DNA of 64,000 nt from Xestospongia bergquistia (GCA_963965975.1 OZ014419.1:1426001-1490000), one strand, 5' to 3'. Numbered from the stretch's first letter, positions 44,874 through 64,000 are shown. The notes: generated by a model from the letters alone, not told the origin. Numbers and translations: made by a program.

Positions 44874-44924
44874 GTTGACCACGTGGTTGATGGTGTAGGA
44901 GGAGACTGACAGGTAACTTCATAA
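44874..44924. promoter_or_regulatory. 51-bp bidirectional intergenic region with E-box
   Basis: The shortest divergent spacer in the window. CACGTG lies at 44880-44885, seven bases from the minus-strand start codon. At least one of the two transcripts must have an extremely short 5' UTR or use a start inside the other gene. Confidence 0.5.
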
Positions 44925-47584
44925 ATGGAGGCGTCTGTAGAACAAGAGACTAGTGCTACCTCTATTTTAAGAAAACATTATTCTACACTCTATGATGTTA
45001 TCACTTCACCTAATGAAGTAGCTTTAAAGTTATATTCTGAGAAGATTCTATCTGATGAAGAATATGATAAATTTGAGTCTACCCAGATGTCGTATGGAGA
45101 ACTGAAGAGAGCTATTTTGAGTGCTGTACGTAGAGTAGTACACTGCCAACACAAGTGTCTGAGAGTGTTTGCTAGTATACTACTCAAATTTACTGACAGT
45201 GTTCCTGTAGCTAATACAATATTGAAGGAATACAGTAAATAATATATTGTTATAGAACTATCTGTTAAATTTCTTTATCTCTCTCTCTCTCTCTCTGTAG
45301 ATCAAGTCTTTGGTGAGTCATCATCATCATTATCTGATGTTAATGTTGTCAAAAGTGAATGTAAGTAATTCTTAATGTGTTACAACTATTAGTTATATTT
45401 ATATTATAGCTATGATTAATGAACCAGTTATCAATGAACCTTCTACTAGTAGTAATACAAGTATGTATTATATTATAACTATATATCTTATTATATGTCT
45501 TATAGATAATGAACATATCAGTCAAATTAATGTACCACAAACATATTCTAAAGATTTTACTGAAATAAAGATAAAACTTGGCCTGTTGATCTACGAAATA
45601 ACACAATTTGTAAAAGTTACTGTACCTGTTGACAAACTTAAGTTCTTTCTTAATATGTGCTTTCCTGATCTCAAGTCTCAATTAACTCATGCAGTAACTA
45701 TTGAAGATGTGATGGATATAGTACGTAACAAGTGTACTCTCATTGATATCACTGTATTACAAGCTATAGTAGAACAGTTCAACATTGAAGAAGCCAAGAG
45801 TCTCATTCTAGCATACAATACTGAAATAGTTGAATCCACTGACAACATTGCTCTGAATCTTTGTTTTAACAAGAACTTTAGACAAGAGACACTTGATACA
45901 CTCCTCATCTGTGATACAGTCCAGTTTGTTCTACAGTGGTCACCAGATGAACACACACTCAGTGATATCAAGGGTATAATGCAGAAAGCATTTGAAGGGA
46001 TGGCTAAGAAAGTACAGATCTTAACTATTGGAGAGGGTTCAGTTAAAGTGACTTGTTATGCTCCTGACATACTGACAGATGTGTTAGTAATGAAGGCTCA
46101 AGTGAATGCTGAGTTATTAAAAGGGTGTGGTATGGTGATGTTAGCTATTGGTCATCATATTATCTTTAATGTAACAACTTATGATGAGGTTAGTTAAACT
46201 ATATTATGTGTCAGTCATATTATATTACTATAGTTATATTATATTATATAGTATATACATTAATATTATTAATGTATATACTATATAATATAGTATATAC
46301 ATTATAATATATATTATAATACAGTATTATATTATATTATATTATATAGTATATACATTAATATTATAAGTATAATATTATATTACTATTGTAGGTAACA
46401 CTACTTAAAGAGAATATTTACTTGAAAGAAGCTCTGACATCATTTGTAAAAGAAGTTAAAATTGAAGATGAAATGAATGAAGTTAATTACAAAGTTAGTT
46501 ATAATATAATAAATATTATTATTATTATTATTATTGTTATTATTATTATTATTATTATTATAATATATAATAGTATTTTATGGAAAAATTTAAACAATTG
46601 AAGACAATAGTGTATATATTAACAGAAAAGAAAGAATACTTTAAACAACAATGTAAGTATAATTACTAGTAATAATATATCTTAAGTTCTAATATCTAAA
46701 TTATAATAAACTATTCCTATAAATATTGAATAGTAATTTTATTATAATATCACAGATTTGGAGTGTAAGAAAGAGAAGTATCAACCATTTCCAACAGAAC
46801 CTACAGAAGCTATGGAAATACAGTCTAATGACTCACTGAACTCTGATATAAGTTAGTATATAGTGTACACTATTATATGTGTGTATCTTGTTAGATATTA
46901 CTTCATATAGTAAGTTACTAGATCTACAAACACAATTAGAAGAAGCTAATGTAACAATAATGAGAATGAAATCAGAGAATGAAAGACCTCAAGATATAAT
47001 ATCTAGACAGTTTGAGCCATCAACAGAAAGAGAAGCTACTTCATTGCTTCAACCAGTAAGATCAAGTTCATTAGTATAAGTTGTAAATAAAAACATCTAT
47101 TACTTAGTTGCAGTCATCAATGAGTAATACTCAGTATCATGTACCAGCTGTGAGTCAGTTGTATCGAAGATCTGATACCTTGTTGAATCCAACTCAATTC
47201 CAATCAAGCTTAGGTGCTGCTAATCCAAACTGGTTTCAACCAAGATTTGACACCTTCAACCCAAATCAGTTAGAATTCAACACTCTCCATTATCCAGTAC
47301 CTGTTAGAACTCAGTTTCAACCAATATTTGGTACATCAAATCCCACCCAGTTTCAATCAAGCTTTAACACAGTCCAATATCCACCATTACCTGCTAGAAC
47401 TCAGTTCCAATCATCAATAGTCAGTAGTAGTCCATATTTTACTACTCCTAGTTCAATATCTGGTTAGTATTTTATTATATTTACTAATACTAGCTACTAT
47501 AATAATGTTTCAGATATCAACTGGTCTAGTTCATCATCAGATCATCAAAGACAACAGACTACACTAACACAAAATAATGGTTAG
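44925..47584 (+). CDS. Death-fold-like, coiled-coil, Gln/Phe-repeat protein (sponge-type)
   Basis: About nine exons. Exon 1 (44925-45234) encodes a compact helical domain, HYSTLYDVITSPNEVALKLY ... ILKEY, of the size (about 90 aa) and pattern of a death-fold (CARD/DED) domain. A large second domain (45541-46190) runs from KLKFFLNMCFPDLKS through DVMDIVRNKCTLIDI, FNIEEAKSLI, FVLQWSPDEHTLSDI to VKVTCYAPDILTDVLV. Then come a coiled coil (LDLQTQLEEANVTIMRMKSE) and a C-terminal stretch with repeated TQFQS/RTQFQP. I recall this architecture in many Amphimedon proteins but know no name for domain 2. It may end at TAG 47582-47584 (QNNG). The G|GTTAGT there can instead splice to 48081 in the right phase and add the LRR block. 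Role in innate immune or death signalling is inferred from domain 1 only. Confidence 0.65.
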
Positions 47585-48080
47585 TAACATAAAGTGCTCA
47601 TAGATATTGATGTAATAATGATGTAATGTAATATAGATAGGATAATATTAAAATTAGTATTGTATAAATTTATTTAATTATCCTGTCCTCTTTATATATT
47701 AATAAATTAAGGTTTAATAATATTTCCATTTAGTAACTTACATAACCTGTGGGTGTGGCATTATATGGGATGCTTGAGCATTTAGCTCTTGAAGGTTATG
47801 AATAATTCAGTAAATAATAAGTTGTCACTTACTCTTCAAATTTAAACTAATCAAACTAATTTTAACATTCCTTTTGTTAATTATTCATAAATTAACTACT
47901 ACATACAATGTTTAGTTCTAAAATGGTACATGTTAGTAAGAAAGACTTGTATTGTAACAATAATAACAATAATTTAAATCTTAGGTCTTCTTTAAGTGTG
48001 GAAATATTTAGTTCATTGTTTCAGGAAACTATTATTAATAATAACAATGAAGAATATTATTACTTTATATCTCTTGTAGT

Positions 48081-48870
48081 TACATATAAGCCATTCAGTA
48101 TACTTTGGCCAGTAGATAACTATGTTATCCTCATCTCACCCACACTTGATGAATGTAGAGATGTAATGAGAAAAGTAAAACAGAAAGGAGCTACAATGTT
48201 ACGTTTACAAAACTCTGATCACAATGCAGTAAAGGAAATTATCACTAATATTGAGGGATCATCAGTGATGTATCTAAGCCTATTAAACTGTATACTAAAT
48301 ATGTCCACACTATCATCAGCTCTTACTACTAACAGTACAATGAAATGTTTAAAGGAACTACGAATGAACTATTGTCACCTCACATCACAAGATATTAATG
48401 TACTGTGTATAGCATTATATCAACACTCTAAACTACAAACACTAAATGTATCATACAATCCAACTATTGGTAATGAAGGAGCAAGTTATATTGCAGCAAT
48501 GTTAAAAGTGAATAAAGTACTTAAAGAAGTCTACCTTTCTAACTGTGGTATTACTGATACTGGTGTAAAAGAGTTATCAGAGATGTTGAAAATTAACCAG
48601 ACATTAAGAGGATTGTTCTTGAGTAATAACAATGGTATCACTTCATTAGGAGCTCATTATCTCAGTGATATACTCTTAATAAACACTTCACTACAAAGAC
48701 TATCATTGTGGAGCACTAACATTAGTGAGGACGGAGCTACTGAACTTTGTACAGCACTCTACCAAAACCAATCTGTTAAATCTTTGTTCTTATCTAGACG
48801 TTTTCAAATACACTGTCAGCAACTTAACATGTATGAGAACATAAAAAGTAGGTTGTCTTTTCCCTTTTAA
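48081..48870 (+). CDS. Leucine-rich repeat block (NLR/RNH1-type), probable 3' exon of the preceding gene
   Basis: The open frame reads TYKPFSILWPVDNYVILISP, a short linker, then five or six ribonuclease-inhibitor-type LRRs: LKELRMNYCHLTSQDI, LQTLNVSYNPTIGNEGA, LKEVYLSNCGITDTGV, LRGLFLSNNNGITSLGA, LQRLSLWSTNISEDGA. It ends KSRLSFPF at 48868-48870. The frame is open upstream to an ATG at 47908, but that part is Asn-rich low complexity and looks intronic. An acceptor CTCTTGTAG ends at 48080 and fits the phase of the donor at 47579|47580. I therefore prefer a joined gene, 44925-48870. A decayed copy of this block lies at 50470-51045. Confidence 0.65.
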
Positions 48871-49049
48871 CTTTTATACTATTAATATATTCTATTCTAT
48901 TCTATTATTATTATTATTATAACATATTCACTATATGTTGTCAGTTCTATTATTAGTTTGATTATCCTCTGATATTATCAACTGTTATCTCTTCACCTCC
49001 TCCTCTACACTGGTTCCTAGCACTACTTTAATGTGTGACAAGAAAAGAG

Positions 49050-50030
<981 letters not shown>

Positions 50031-50469
50031 GAGAGATAACTATACTATGATTTAGTTAGAGTCAAGTGGTATGGAAAATGTCATCAGTTGTTTTGATAAC
50101 ATTCCTCAGGCTTTGCCCTTGAACAGTTGTTAACAATCACTGGACAGGACTGGTTAAATAGCGTGAACGTTAATAAAAAAATGATTTGTATAAAGTTAGC
50201 ATATAGTGTTATTAATGACACTACTGTATGTGTATTTCCATACACATTTCCTTGTGGTTAGACTCTAATTAATTACTTTGTAGACAAATATTTGGGTGGA
50301 TCACAGGTAATACATCAACTGCTTAGTAATGTGAATGACATCAATTTTTGCTCTACAAATAAATATTAATTGATCACACACATTTTAGTGTATACAACCA
50401 ACATATTGATTGGGTTAAAATAATTAATTAGCATAATTAAATCCTGTAGTTAGATCTTTGAGAGTAGAA

Positions 50470-51045
50470 TGGTGTTATAGATTACGAGGTTACCTCACTC
50501 ACCTTTGAAGAATACAGAGATGTAATGACAAAAGTAAAACAGAAAGGAATTATAAAATTAACTTTAAAACACTCCAATCATTGTGTAGTAGAGGAAATTA
50601 TCACTAATATTTAGGGATCATTAGTAATACATATGAACTATTAAACTGTTCACAAAATATGTCCATAGTATCATCAGCTCTTACTACATTACAATGAAAT
50701 GTTTAAACAATCTGATACATGGTATTGTCACATCACAAGACATTAGTGTACTGTGTACAGCATCATATCAACACTCTCTGAACTACAAGTACCAAATGTA
50801 TTGCGAAAACTAACCAGATGTTGATACTGGATATTAATCATGTTATCACTTCATTAGAAGCTCATTACCTCAGTGATATGCTCTTAATAAACACTTCACT
50901 ACATGTACTATTATTGTGTGTAACTAACATTAGTGAGGATGGAGCTACTGAACTTTGTACAGCACTATATCAAAGCCAATCTGTTAAAATATGGTTACCT
51001 GAATGTCTTGAAATACATTGTCAGCAACTTAACATGAGATCATAA
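50470..51045 (+). pseudogene. Decayed duplicate of the LRR block
   Basis: Matches 48100-48835 in order: GAGATGTAATGA.AAAAGTAA, TATCACTAATATT, ATGTCCA.A.TATCATCAGC, CATTAGTGAGGA. It has an in-frame TAG inside TCACTAATATTTAGGG and several small indels. About 140 bp is lost between the parts equivalent to 48449 and 48590. Its downstream flank (51060-51300) also matches 48880-49100. Between 50031 and 50469 I see no gene. Confidence 0.82.
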
Positions 51046-51253
51046 AGTGTAGGTTGATATTCTTGTAACTCTTGTACTATTTATACTATCATCATCATTA
51101 TTATTATTATTATAAGATATTCACTATATGTTGTTAGTTCTATTATTAGTTTGATGATCCTCTGATATTATCAACTGTTATCTCTTCACCTCCTCCTCTA
51201 CACTGGTTCCTAGCACTACTTTAATGTGTGTGACAAGAAAAGGGGAGGGGTCT

Positions 51254-55762
<4,509 letters not shown>

Positions 55763-56022
55763 CTCTCCTAGAAACAAGCAATAAAGTAAATTTTAATTAG
55801 TCTAAAAGGACTTGGGATTACGTACCTATACTCCTCTATACGTCTTTACACTTTCCAAAGCTTCAAAGCTTCACAATGTGCCTCCCTCCCTCACCAATAT
55901 TATTATACGGAGGATTACTAATGATTTTTGTAGTATACGGAAATAAATTATAATAATAATAATTATTATTATTATTTATTATTATTATTAATTATTAACT
56001 ATGAATAATAATTAGTATATAC

Positions 56023-57321
56023 TTATCTCTTCCACACTCTATCAGTAATTTTTTTACTTTGGTATTTCTTTCTGTCATGATCGAAATCACTTTGACTGAA
56101 TTCAATGTTGTTATCATCCGACTCCAAATCTGAACTATTTTGCCATTCAAAATTACTCTCTTCATCAGTTACAGAATATTCATCAGAATCAGTGAAATAA
56201 ATGTGTTCATTGATGTCATAATCATTATTGCTAGTAGTATAGGTATTGTCATCATTATTAGAATCAGTGTAAAGATCATGTTCATTAGTGTTAGTATCAG
56301 TTGAAGAGGTGTAGTCACTATGTTCATCAATATTATTGATATGTTTATCAATATCACTCACAGTTGAATAAATATCATATTCATCAGTGTCAGTGTCAAA
56401 ATAATGAACATGCTTGTTACCATTTGAAATACAATGTTCATAATCATCAGTTATACCAGTGTGCTCATTGTCAGTTGAACAAGAATATTCGTCATTTGAT
56501 TCACTAGTGTGTTCATGTGTGTGTTCATCATGTTTCTCATCTTCTCCATGATCAATCCAATCAGACTCATGAAAAATATGAGTATTACAACGTCCTCTAG
56601 AACAGCATTCAGCTCCTTTATCAAATCTACATGAATCCAGTTTATAGCCAGCATAAAGAGAACTGTTACTCTCAGTGTCATTAGGTTTAACAACACGTGC
56701 TACTACTAAGCTACCAGGATAGTTCATGTACCATTTTGAACCATTTATTTTACTTAATAATCGACCTTCAGGATCTACTGCAACCTCAGTTGTCCATGCA
56801 CTAACGCTGGTCTCAATATGATACTTAGAAATAAGAGTTCGTAAAAATGATTGCAGAAAACCATTTTGATCATCCTCATGATGATGAACCTTGCAAGCTA
56901 CCAAACTAATGTGACCTATTTTTGGCTCTTTGAAGGAGAGACGACTCACGACATCTGCTAACTCATCAGCAAACAGTCCACCTAAATCGGGGCTCCCTGC
57001 AGGTCTACCACCATGACCTACAATATGGACCAATGTATCTCGACTGACCAATTGTTCCTTTCCCTCTTGTAAACTGAGCTCTGCTGTCTCTTTGTCATAG
57101 AAGAATAAAACAGAGTCATCAGGGTTTTGGTTGAAGAGATTGCGTGCATTGTTCAGTACTCCTTTTCCTGTTTCTACTGCAATGATGACATGATTCTTGA
57201 GAGAATGTGTCATTAGTAATGGAGAGACTGGTCTACTACCATAACAATGAGTAAAAAAATGACAATACAACAGACAACAGATCAGAAAGAAGACAAATCT
57301 GCTACCATGACTTGCCATCAT
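56023..57321 (-). CDS. Secreted C80-like cysteine-protease-fold protein with acidic repeat tail
   Basis: Single open frame of 432 aa, ATG at 57321 (MM). Residues 1-28 form a signal peptide (FVFFLICCLLYCHFFTHC). Residues about 42-205 resemble the peptidase family C80 fold, the self-processing domain of large bacterial toxins. A hydrophobic strand (HVIIAVE) leads to LVHIVGHGG with candidate catalytic His103. Next are GGLFADELADVV (114-125), the strand HISLVACK with candidate Cys143, then VDPEGRL and the Trp-containing NGSKWYMNY. A Cys cluster follows (CRFDKGAECCSRGRC, 231-245). Residues 250-415 are an Asp/Glu/His/Thr/Ser/Asn-rich degenerate repeat (HDEHTHEHTSE, STDTNTNEHDLYTD), possibly metal-binding. 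The C terminus is basic (KKITDRVWKR). No intron, no transmembrane segment besides the signal. Protease activity and InsP6 dependence are inferred only. Confidence 0.68.
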   Translation of the reverse strand: MMASHGSRFVFFLICCLLYCHFFTHCYGSRPVSPLLMTHSLKNHVIIAVETGKGVLNNARNLFNQNPDDSVLFFYDKETAELSLQEGKEQLVSRDTLVHIVGHGGRPAGSPDLGGLFADELADVVSRLSFKEPKIGHISLVACKVHHHEDDQNGFLQSFLRTLISKYHIETSVSAWTTEVAVDPEGRLLSKINGSKWYMNYPGSLVVARVVKPNDTESNSSLYAGYKLDSCRFDKGAECCSRGRCNTHIFHESDWIDHGEDEKHDEHTHEHTSESNDEYSCSTDNEHTGITDDYEHCISNGNKHVHYFDTDTDEYDIYSTVSDIDKHINNIDEHSDYTSSTDTNTNEHDLYTDSNNDDNTYTTSNNDYDINEHIYFTDSDEYSVTDEESNFEWQNSSDLESDDNNIEFSQSDFDHDRKKYQSKKITDRVWKR

Positions 57322-57982
57322 ACAGAGGAATTCAAAGATATCTTCAATAAAAACTTGGAGGATTAATCACAAAACAAGGCACTGAAGATTTAATATCAGC
57401 TGCATATAAAAAATTATTTGGGTGTAGCTGGGCATGTCCAGTACACTGCCTTCATTAGTTACACCAATATTTCCACTTCACCACTGTCTAAAACTGATAT
57501 TCAATATCAATATCATAATACCACAATATTATACACCAGCTAAATACTAAACAATACATAAACTAATATATCATAATATATACAAGATGATGCAATCAAT
57601 CTTTAATACAGGCAATAATATAAACAGAATGTTTATATGTTACATATATTAGTTCATACTATTATCTATGAAACCTAGAGTGACATTTCCCATTTGTGTT
57701 CACACATGATATAGTATTGTATTGTTAAGCTATGAATAGGAAATGTCAACTGAGCTCTCCCAGCATGCTATTGTTAATTCTATATTTCAAGAGTGTAATC
57801 TTATAATGAATATTATTAGAAATTGAGAAATTTATAGAGAGAAGAAACAAAGCATATATCATTAGCCAGTGACAAACAAAAGATACACTCACTCGGCTGC
57901 TAGTTATTAAACAAGTTAGTTATTAACAGAACTAGTTATTAGTTAATAGATAGTAAACAGAAATTTTATTAATATTATGATG
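57322..57982. other. Intergenic region between the C80-like gene and RUFY
   Basis: 661 bp, AT-rich, holding the promoter side of the C80-like gene and the 3' flank of RUFY. Several TATA/AT-rich stretches but no ORF, repeat or RNA gene that I can support. Confidence 0.5.
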
Positions 57983-61630
<3,648 letters not shown>

Positions 61631-61693
61631 TTTAAGGAAGGAGTGGCTTTAGCAAAAAATATTTGAGGTGTGGCTAGAGAGCAAACAAGCAGA
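61631..61693. promoter_or_regulatory. 63-bp bidirectional region RUFY / kinase
   Basis: 63 bp between the RUFY start (61630) and the first ATG of the kinase (61694). No E-box or TATA is evident. Confidence 0.4.
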
Positions 61694-62710
61694 ATGACGG
61701 AAACAGTGATAGAAGCTAATGGTTGTGCTTCTAATAATGGACAGTTTCAGTTTAGATCCCTGTTAGGTAAGGGGTCATTTGGAACAGTTCTTGAAGCATG
61801 GGATAACGAAGACAAGGAACAGGTGGCCATAAAGATTGTCAAAGCCAAAAAGTCTCTACTAAATTTCATCCGAAGACGGAAGCCAACAGCATTAACTGAA
61901 GCTCGCCAAGAAGTGGATATACTATTACAGTTACAGCATCCTCATGTAGTTGCATTGAAAACGTTTTATGAATTCAAAGGTAAACATGGCCTCATAGGAC
62001 TTGCCATGGTAACAGAGTTCTGTGCTAAAGGAAGTCTTCAGATGTACTTAGATGAAATGGCTGAGAGAAATGATCATCCCAGTAAAGACCTTTGTATAAA
62101 ATGGTACAAAGAACTCTCACAAGGTCTTCAATTCATACACAAAAGAAATATAGTCCATAGAGACTTAAAGCCACCTAATATACTCCTAAACAGCAATGAT
62201 ACCATCAAGATAGCTGATGTTGGTTTAGCCAAAGCTATGTGGGATCTCAAGAGTGAATGCAATGAGCTTCCTGAAGACTCTACTTTCAATCAATATATGA
62301 GCACAATTACAGGGACACCCCCATACATGGCACCAGAGGTATGGGAAGAACATTACCATATGTCCAGTGATGTATTTTCTCTTGGACTGGTGTTTGTCAT
62401 GATATCTGAAGTACCCGATCCACCAATACCTCGAGGTCTATGGTCCACACATGAAAACTGCCTTGGTGTCTTGATGTATAAATATCCTGATTGTCGTGAG
62501 AAGAAACCAACTGAGGTGGTTATACCTTGTCTCCAATATTCAAACTCAACAGAAATAAAGTTATTTGATGACATGCTACAATACGAGTATCACAAACGAC
62601 CAAATATGAACACTGTTATTTTAGCTATTGAAGATATAGAAAAGAGTTATTCTGTAAAAGGAACAGAACAACCTGCTGAGTCAGCATGGAGTAACTGTGT
62701 TATATTGTAG
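61694..62710 (+). CDS. PDIK1L/STK35-like Ser/Thr kinase with C-terminal CaaX box, intronless
   Basis: Single exon of 338 aa starting MTETVIEANG at the first in-frame ATG. All kinase landmarks are seen: glycine loop LGKGSFGTV (24-32), VAIK Lys47, HRDLKPPNILL, an activation-segment start written DVG instead of DFG, and GTPPYMAPEVWEEHYHMSSDVFSLG. The APEVWE.HY block, the C-lobe ELxIP-like segment (EVVIPCLQYSN) and the overall brevity resemble vertebrate PDIK1L/STK35. The Lys, catalytic Asp, metal Asp and APE Glu are all kept, so activity is likely. It ends SNCVIL, a CaaX motif of the Leu type (geranylgeranylation), which would put it on membranes. Lack of introns suggests retroposition. 62711-62973 holds no gene, only a short GA run near 62831. 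Confidence 0.85.
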   Translation: MTETVIEANGCASNNGQFQFRSLLGKGSFGTVLEAWDNEDKEQVAIKIVKAKKSLLNFIRRRKPTALTEARQEVDILLQLQHPHVVALKTFYEFKGKHGLIGLAMVTEFCAKGSLQMYLDEMAERNDHPSKDLCIKWYKELSQGLQFIHKRNIVHRDLKPPNILLNSNDTIKIADVGLAKAMWDLKSECNELPEDSTFNQYMSTITGTPPYMAPEVWEEHYHMSSDVFSLGLVFVMISEVPDPPIPRGLWSTHENCLGVLMYKYPDCREKKPTEVVIPCLQYSNSTEIKLFDDMLQYEYHKRPNMNTVILAIEDIEKSYSVKGTEQPAESAWSNCVIL

Positions 62711-62973
62711 ATTTTGTGTGTGCACATTTAATTAATTAAGTTTTTTAATCTCAAAAGTATTATAGATATTTGAATGGATGGTCATCCCCTTACACAATTA
62801 TAGATGCATACTCACCACTTTCAAGGGATAAAGAGAGAGAGAGAGCCAGTACTGGGCACTATATACTTACTTCACAGGGAAATTAATACTAGAACCATGC
62901 CCTAGACTCTATAATTATAACAAAGCCTTCGAAAATAAATTTTCTTGTTAAAATGTTAAGAGATTATTAGGTG

Positions 62974-63892
62974 TTATTTATTGTATAAAATTTTTCTAAT
63001 TTGATTGATATCTTCAGGAGTGACACGACAACAACCACCTAGAAACAAGTAATCTACATCTCTTAACAATAGCTAGTAAACCTATTATTTTAGCTCCTAG
63101 TTTTATCCAGCTGGTAGACCAAGTAGAATTAACCATTTTCTTCCCATACCAACTATTAAGACAAGTTATTAACAGGACACTACGTGTTATGGTACCTGCT
63201 TCCTGGATGCCATTCTTCACCACTGTTAGGATATGCTATCAAAGGTTTCTCACATCCACTAGCATTGTTCAGCAATTCCTATACATAGTGAGATAGTCCC
63301 TTTAATAAAGTACAATACCTCTACATATTGAGGTGAAGTACAGTTCACTCCAACTGCTATTATTTGAGGTGATTGACTAACAGACTTCACAGCATCAGAG
63401 AAAACCTCTCCATGACATGTATGTAGTCCATCCTAAATCATATACATAAATTAAAAAATACTATTATTAGTACTAACTTTACAACTAAATGAAATCCATG
63501 CTTTTGCATGTGGAAATTCCTTCAGTAGGTCAACTAAAACTTCAGCTTCTTTCTAATAAGAGGTACATAAAAACAATTATCAATCAGACATTTAATTCAG
63601 ATTGTGATTAGCATTAAGGACTCTATTATCATCCACTAACGATACCAGTATACCTATTAGTAATCTACTTGGTACTGACCAAAGCTGGTATTGTCTCAAT
63701 AGCGAGCACATCCACTCCAGTATCCAGTAATTTTGTTACTCTTGGTCTATGCCACTCTTTCAAAGCCTATGTCATCACAAGATAACAATGATTGTGTATT
63801 GTAAAGATTTCTTTCTATTACAAAAGTAAAATAACACTATGTATCCAGATAATGTTATTCCCATACCTCAGGTCCACATTTAGTACTCATTC
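62974..63892 (-). CDS. Homocysteine S-methyltransferase (MmuM-like), C-terminal part
   Basis: The gene continues beyond the right edge. Exons run leftward. 63892-63867 is a probable 26-nt exon (MSTKCGPE). 63766 onward reads ALKEWHRPRVTKLLDTGVDVLAIETIPAL. Next come a segment with AWISFSCKDGLHTCHGEVF, IAVGVNCTSPQYVE, then IAYPNSGEEWHPGS, then WSTSWIKLGAKIIG, and finally GCCRVTPEDINQIRKIL with stop 62974-62976. The three zinc ligands of the family (Cys in GVNC and the pair in GGCCR) are present. These enzymes transfer a methyl group from S-methylmethionine or a similar donor to homocysteine, giving methionine. The intron before the GCCR exon is only 43 nt. The left flank of the gene is the kinase in convergent orientation. 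Vertebrate BHMT is more distant. Confidence 0.88.
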
Positions 63893-63980
63893 CTATGTAT
63901 AGTGTATACCCACATAATGTTCATTCCCATACCTCATAATGTTCATTCCCATACCTCAAGTATACACTTAGTATTCATTC
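63867..63980 (-). repeat. Tandem duplication of a 26-nt exon with its splice sites
   Basis: Two near-copies, 63867-63892 and 63955-63980. Both are bounded on the sense strand by CTATGTATAG-type flank read as CTATACATAG| and by GAG|GTATGGGAATG. The inner reads MSTKCGPE and the outer MNTKC.LE. A third GTATGGGAATG donor-like piece lies between them. Confidence 0.6.
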
Positions 63981-64000
63981 CTATGTATAGTATATACCAA

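Noticed and set aside
47908-48080. ATG at 47908 as the true start of the LRR protein
   Set aside because: The first 58 residues are Asn-rich low complexity; a good acceptor at 48080 fits the phase of the upstream gene. Kept only as an alternative.
56023-57321. Bacterial contamination carrying the C80-like gene
   Set aside because: It lies between spliced sponge-type genes in continuous sequence, has no bacterial operon or ribosome-binding site, and shares the AT-rich codon use of its neighbours.

Overview
The window is animal nuclear DNA. It is AT-rich and gene-dense, with many very short GT-AG introns, and it holds conserved metazoan genes beside families that look sponge-specific. Intron size, the Cys-rich secreted proteins and the death-fold-like/LRR gene point to a demosponge, most likely Amphimedon queenslandica or a close relative. 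That species call is inference from recognition; no search was run.

Layout. 1-612 (+): last exons of an acetylornithine-deacetylase-like M20 peptidase, followed by a decayed copy of its last exon. 1543-3120 (-): intronless MFSD1-like transporter. 3518-5003 (-): Hakai/CBLL1. 5112-5887 (+): ribosomal protein S24. 6104-8811 (+): CDP-diacylglycerol synthase. 8812-10333: intergenic, with a possible gene relic and a 69-bp tandem repeat. 10334-11862 (-): PCNA. 12115-13644 (+): proteasome ATPase Rpt3/PSMC4. 13806-16075 (-): SF3A3. 16262-18966 (-): USP39. 19250-24252 (+): a Piwi protein with an intact slicer tetrad. 24992-35079 (-): an ABCA full transporter with a very long acidic linker. 35666-36906 (-) and 37356-38165 (+): two divergent secreted Cys-rich proteins. 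38408-41191 (-): NOLC1/Nopp140. 41427-43287 (+): MTHFD2. 43643-44873 (-): EFG1-like rRNA-processing factor. 44925-48870 (+): death-fold-like, coiled-coil and LRR protein. 49050-51050: decayed copies of UPF1 and of the LRR gene. 51254-55762 (-): UPF1. 56023-57321 (-): intronless secreted protein with a C80-like cysteine-protease fold. 57983-61630 (-): RUFY. 61694-62710 (+): intronless PDIK1L/STK35-like kinase ending in a CaaX box. 62974 to the window end (-): homocysteine S-methyltransferase, partial.

Organisation. Seven gene pairs are head-to-head with 51 to 449 bp between start codons, so shared bidirectional promoters are the rule. RNA processing is strongly represented: Hakai (m6A writer partner), SF3A3 and USP39 (adjacent, same strand), Piwi, NOLC1, the EFG1-like factor and UPF1. 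Long (CT)n microsatellites lie almost only in introns, on the sense strand, directly before 3' splice sites.

Most unusual. (1) The secreted C80-like protein. (2) The divergent pair of Cys-rich, probably GPI-anchored proteins that share a repeated module. (3) A tandem segmental duplication in which the two copies decayed reciprocally. (4) The USP39 intron in which the 3' splice site is present four times.
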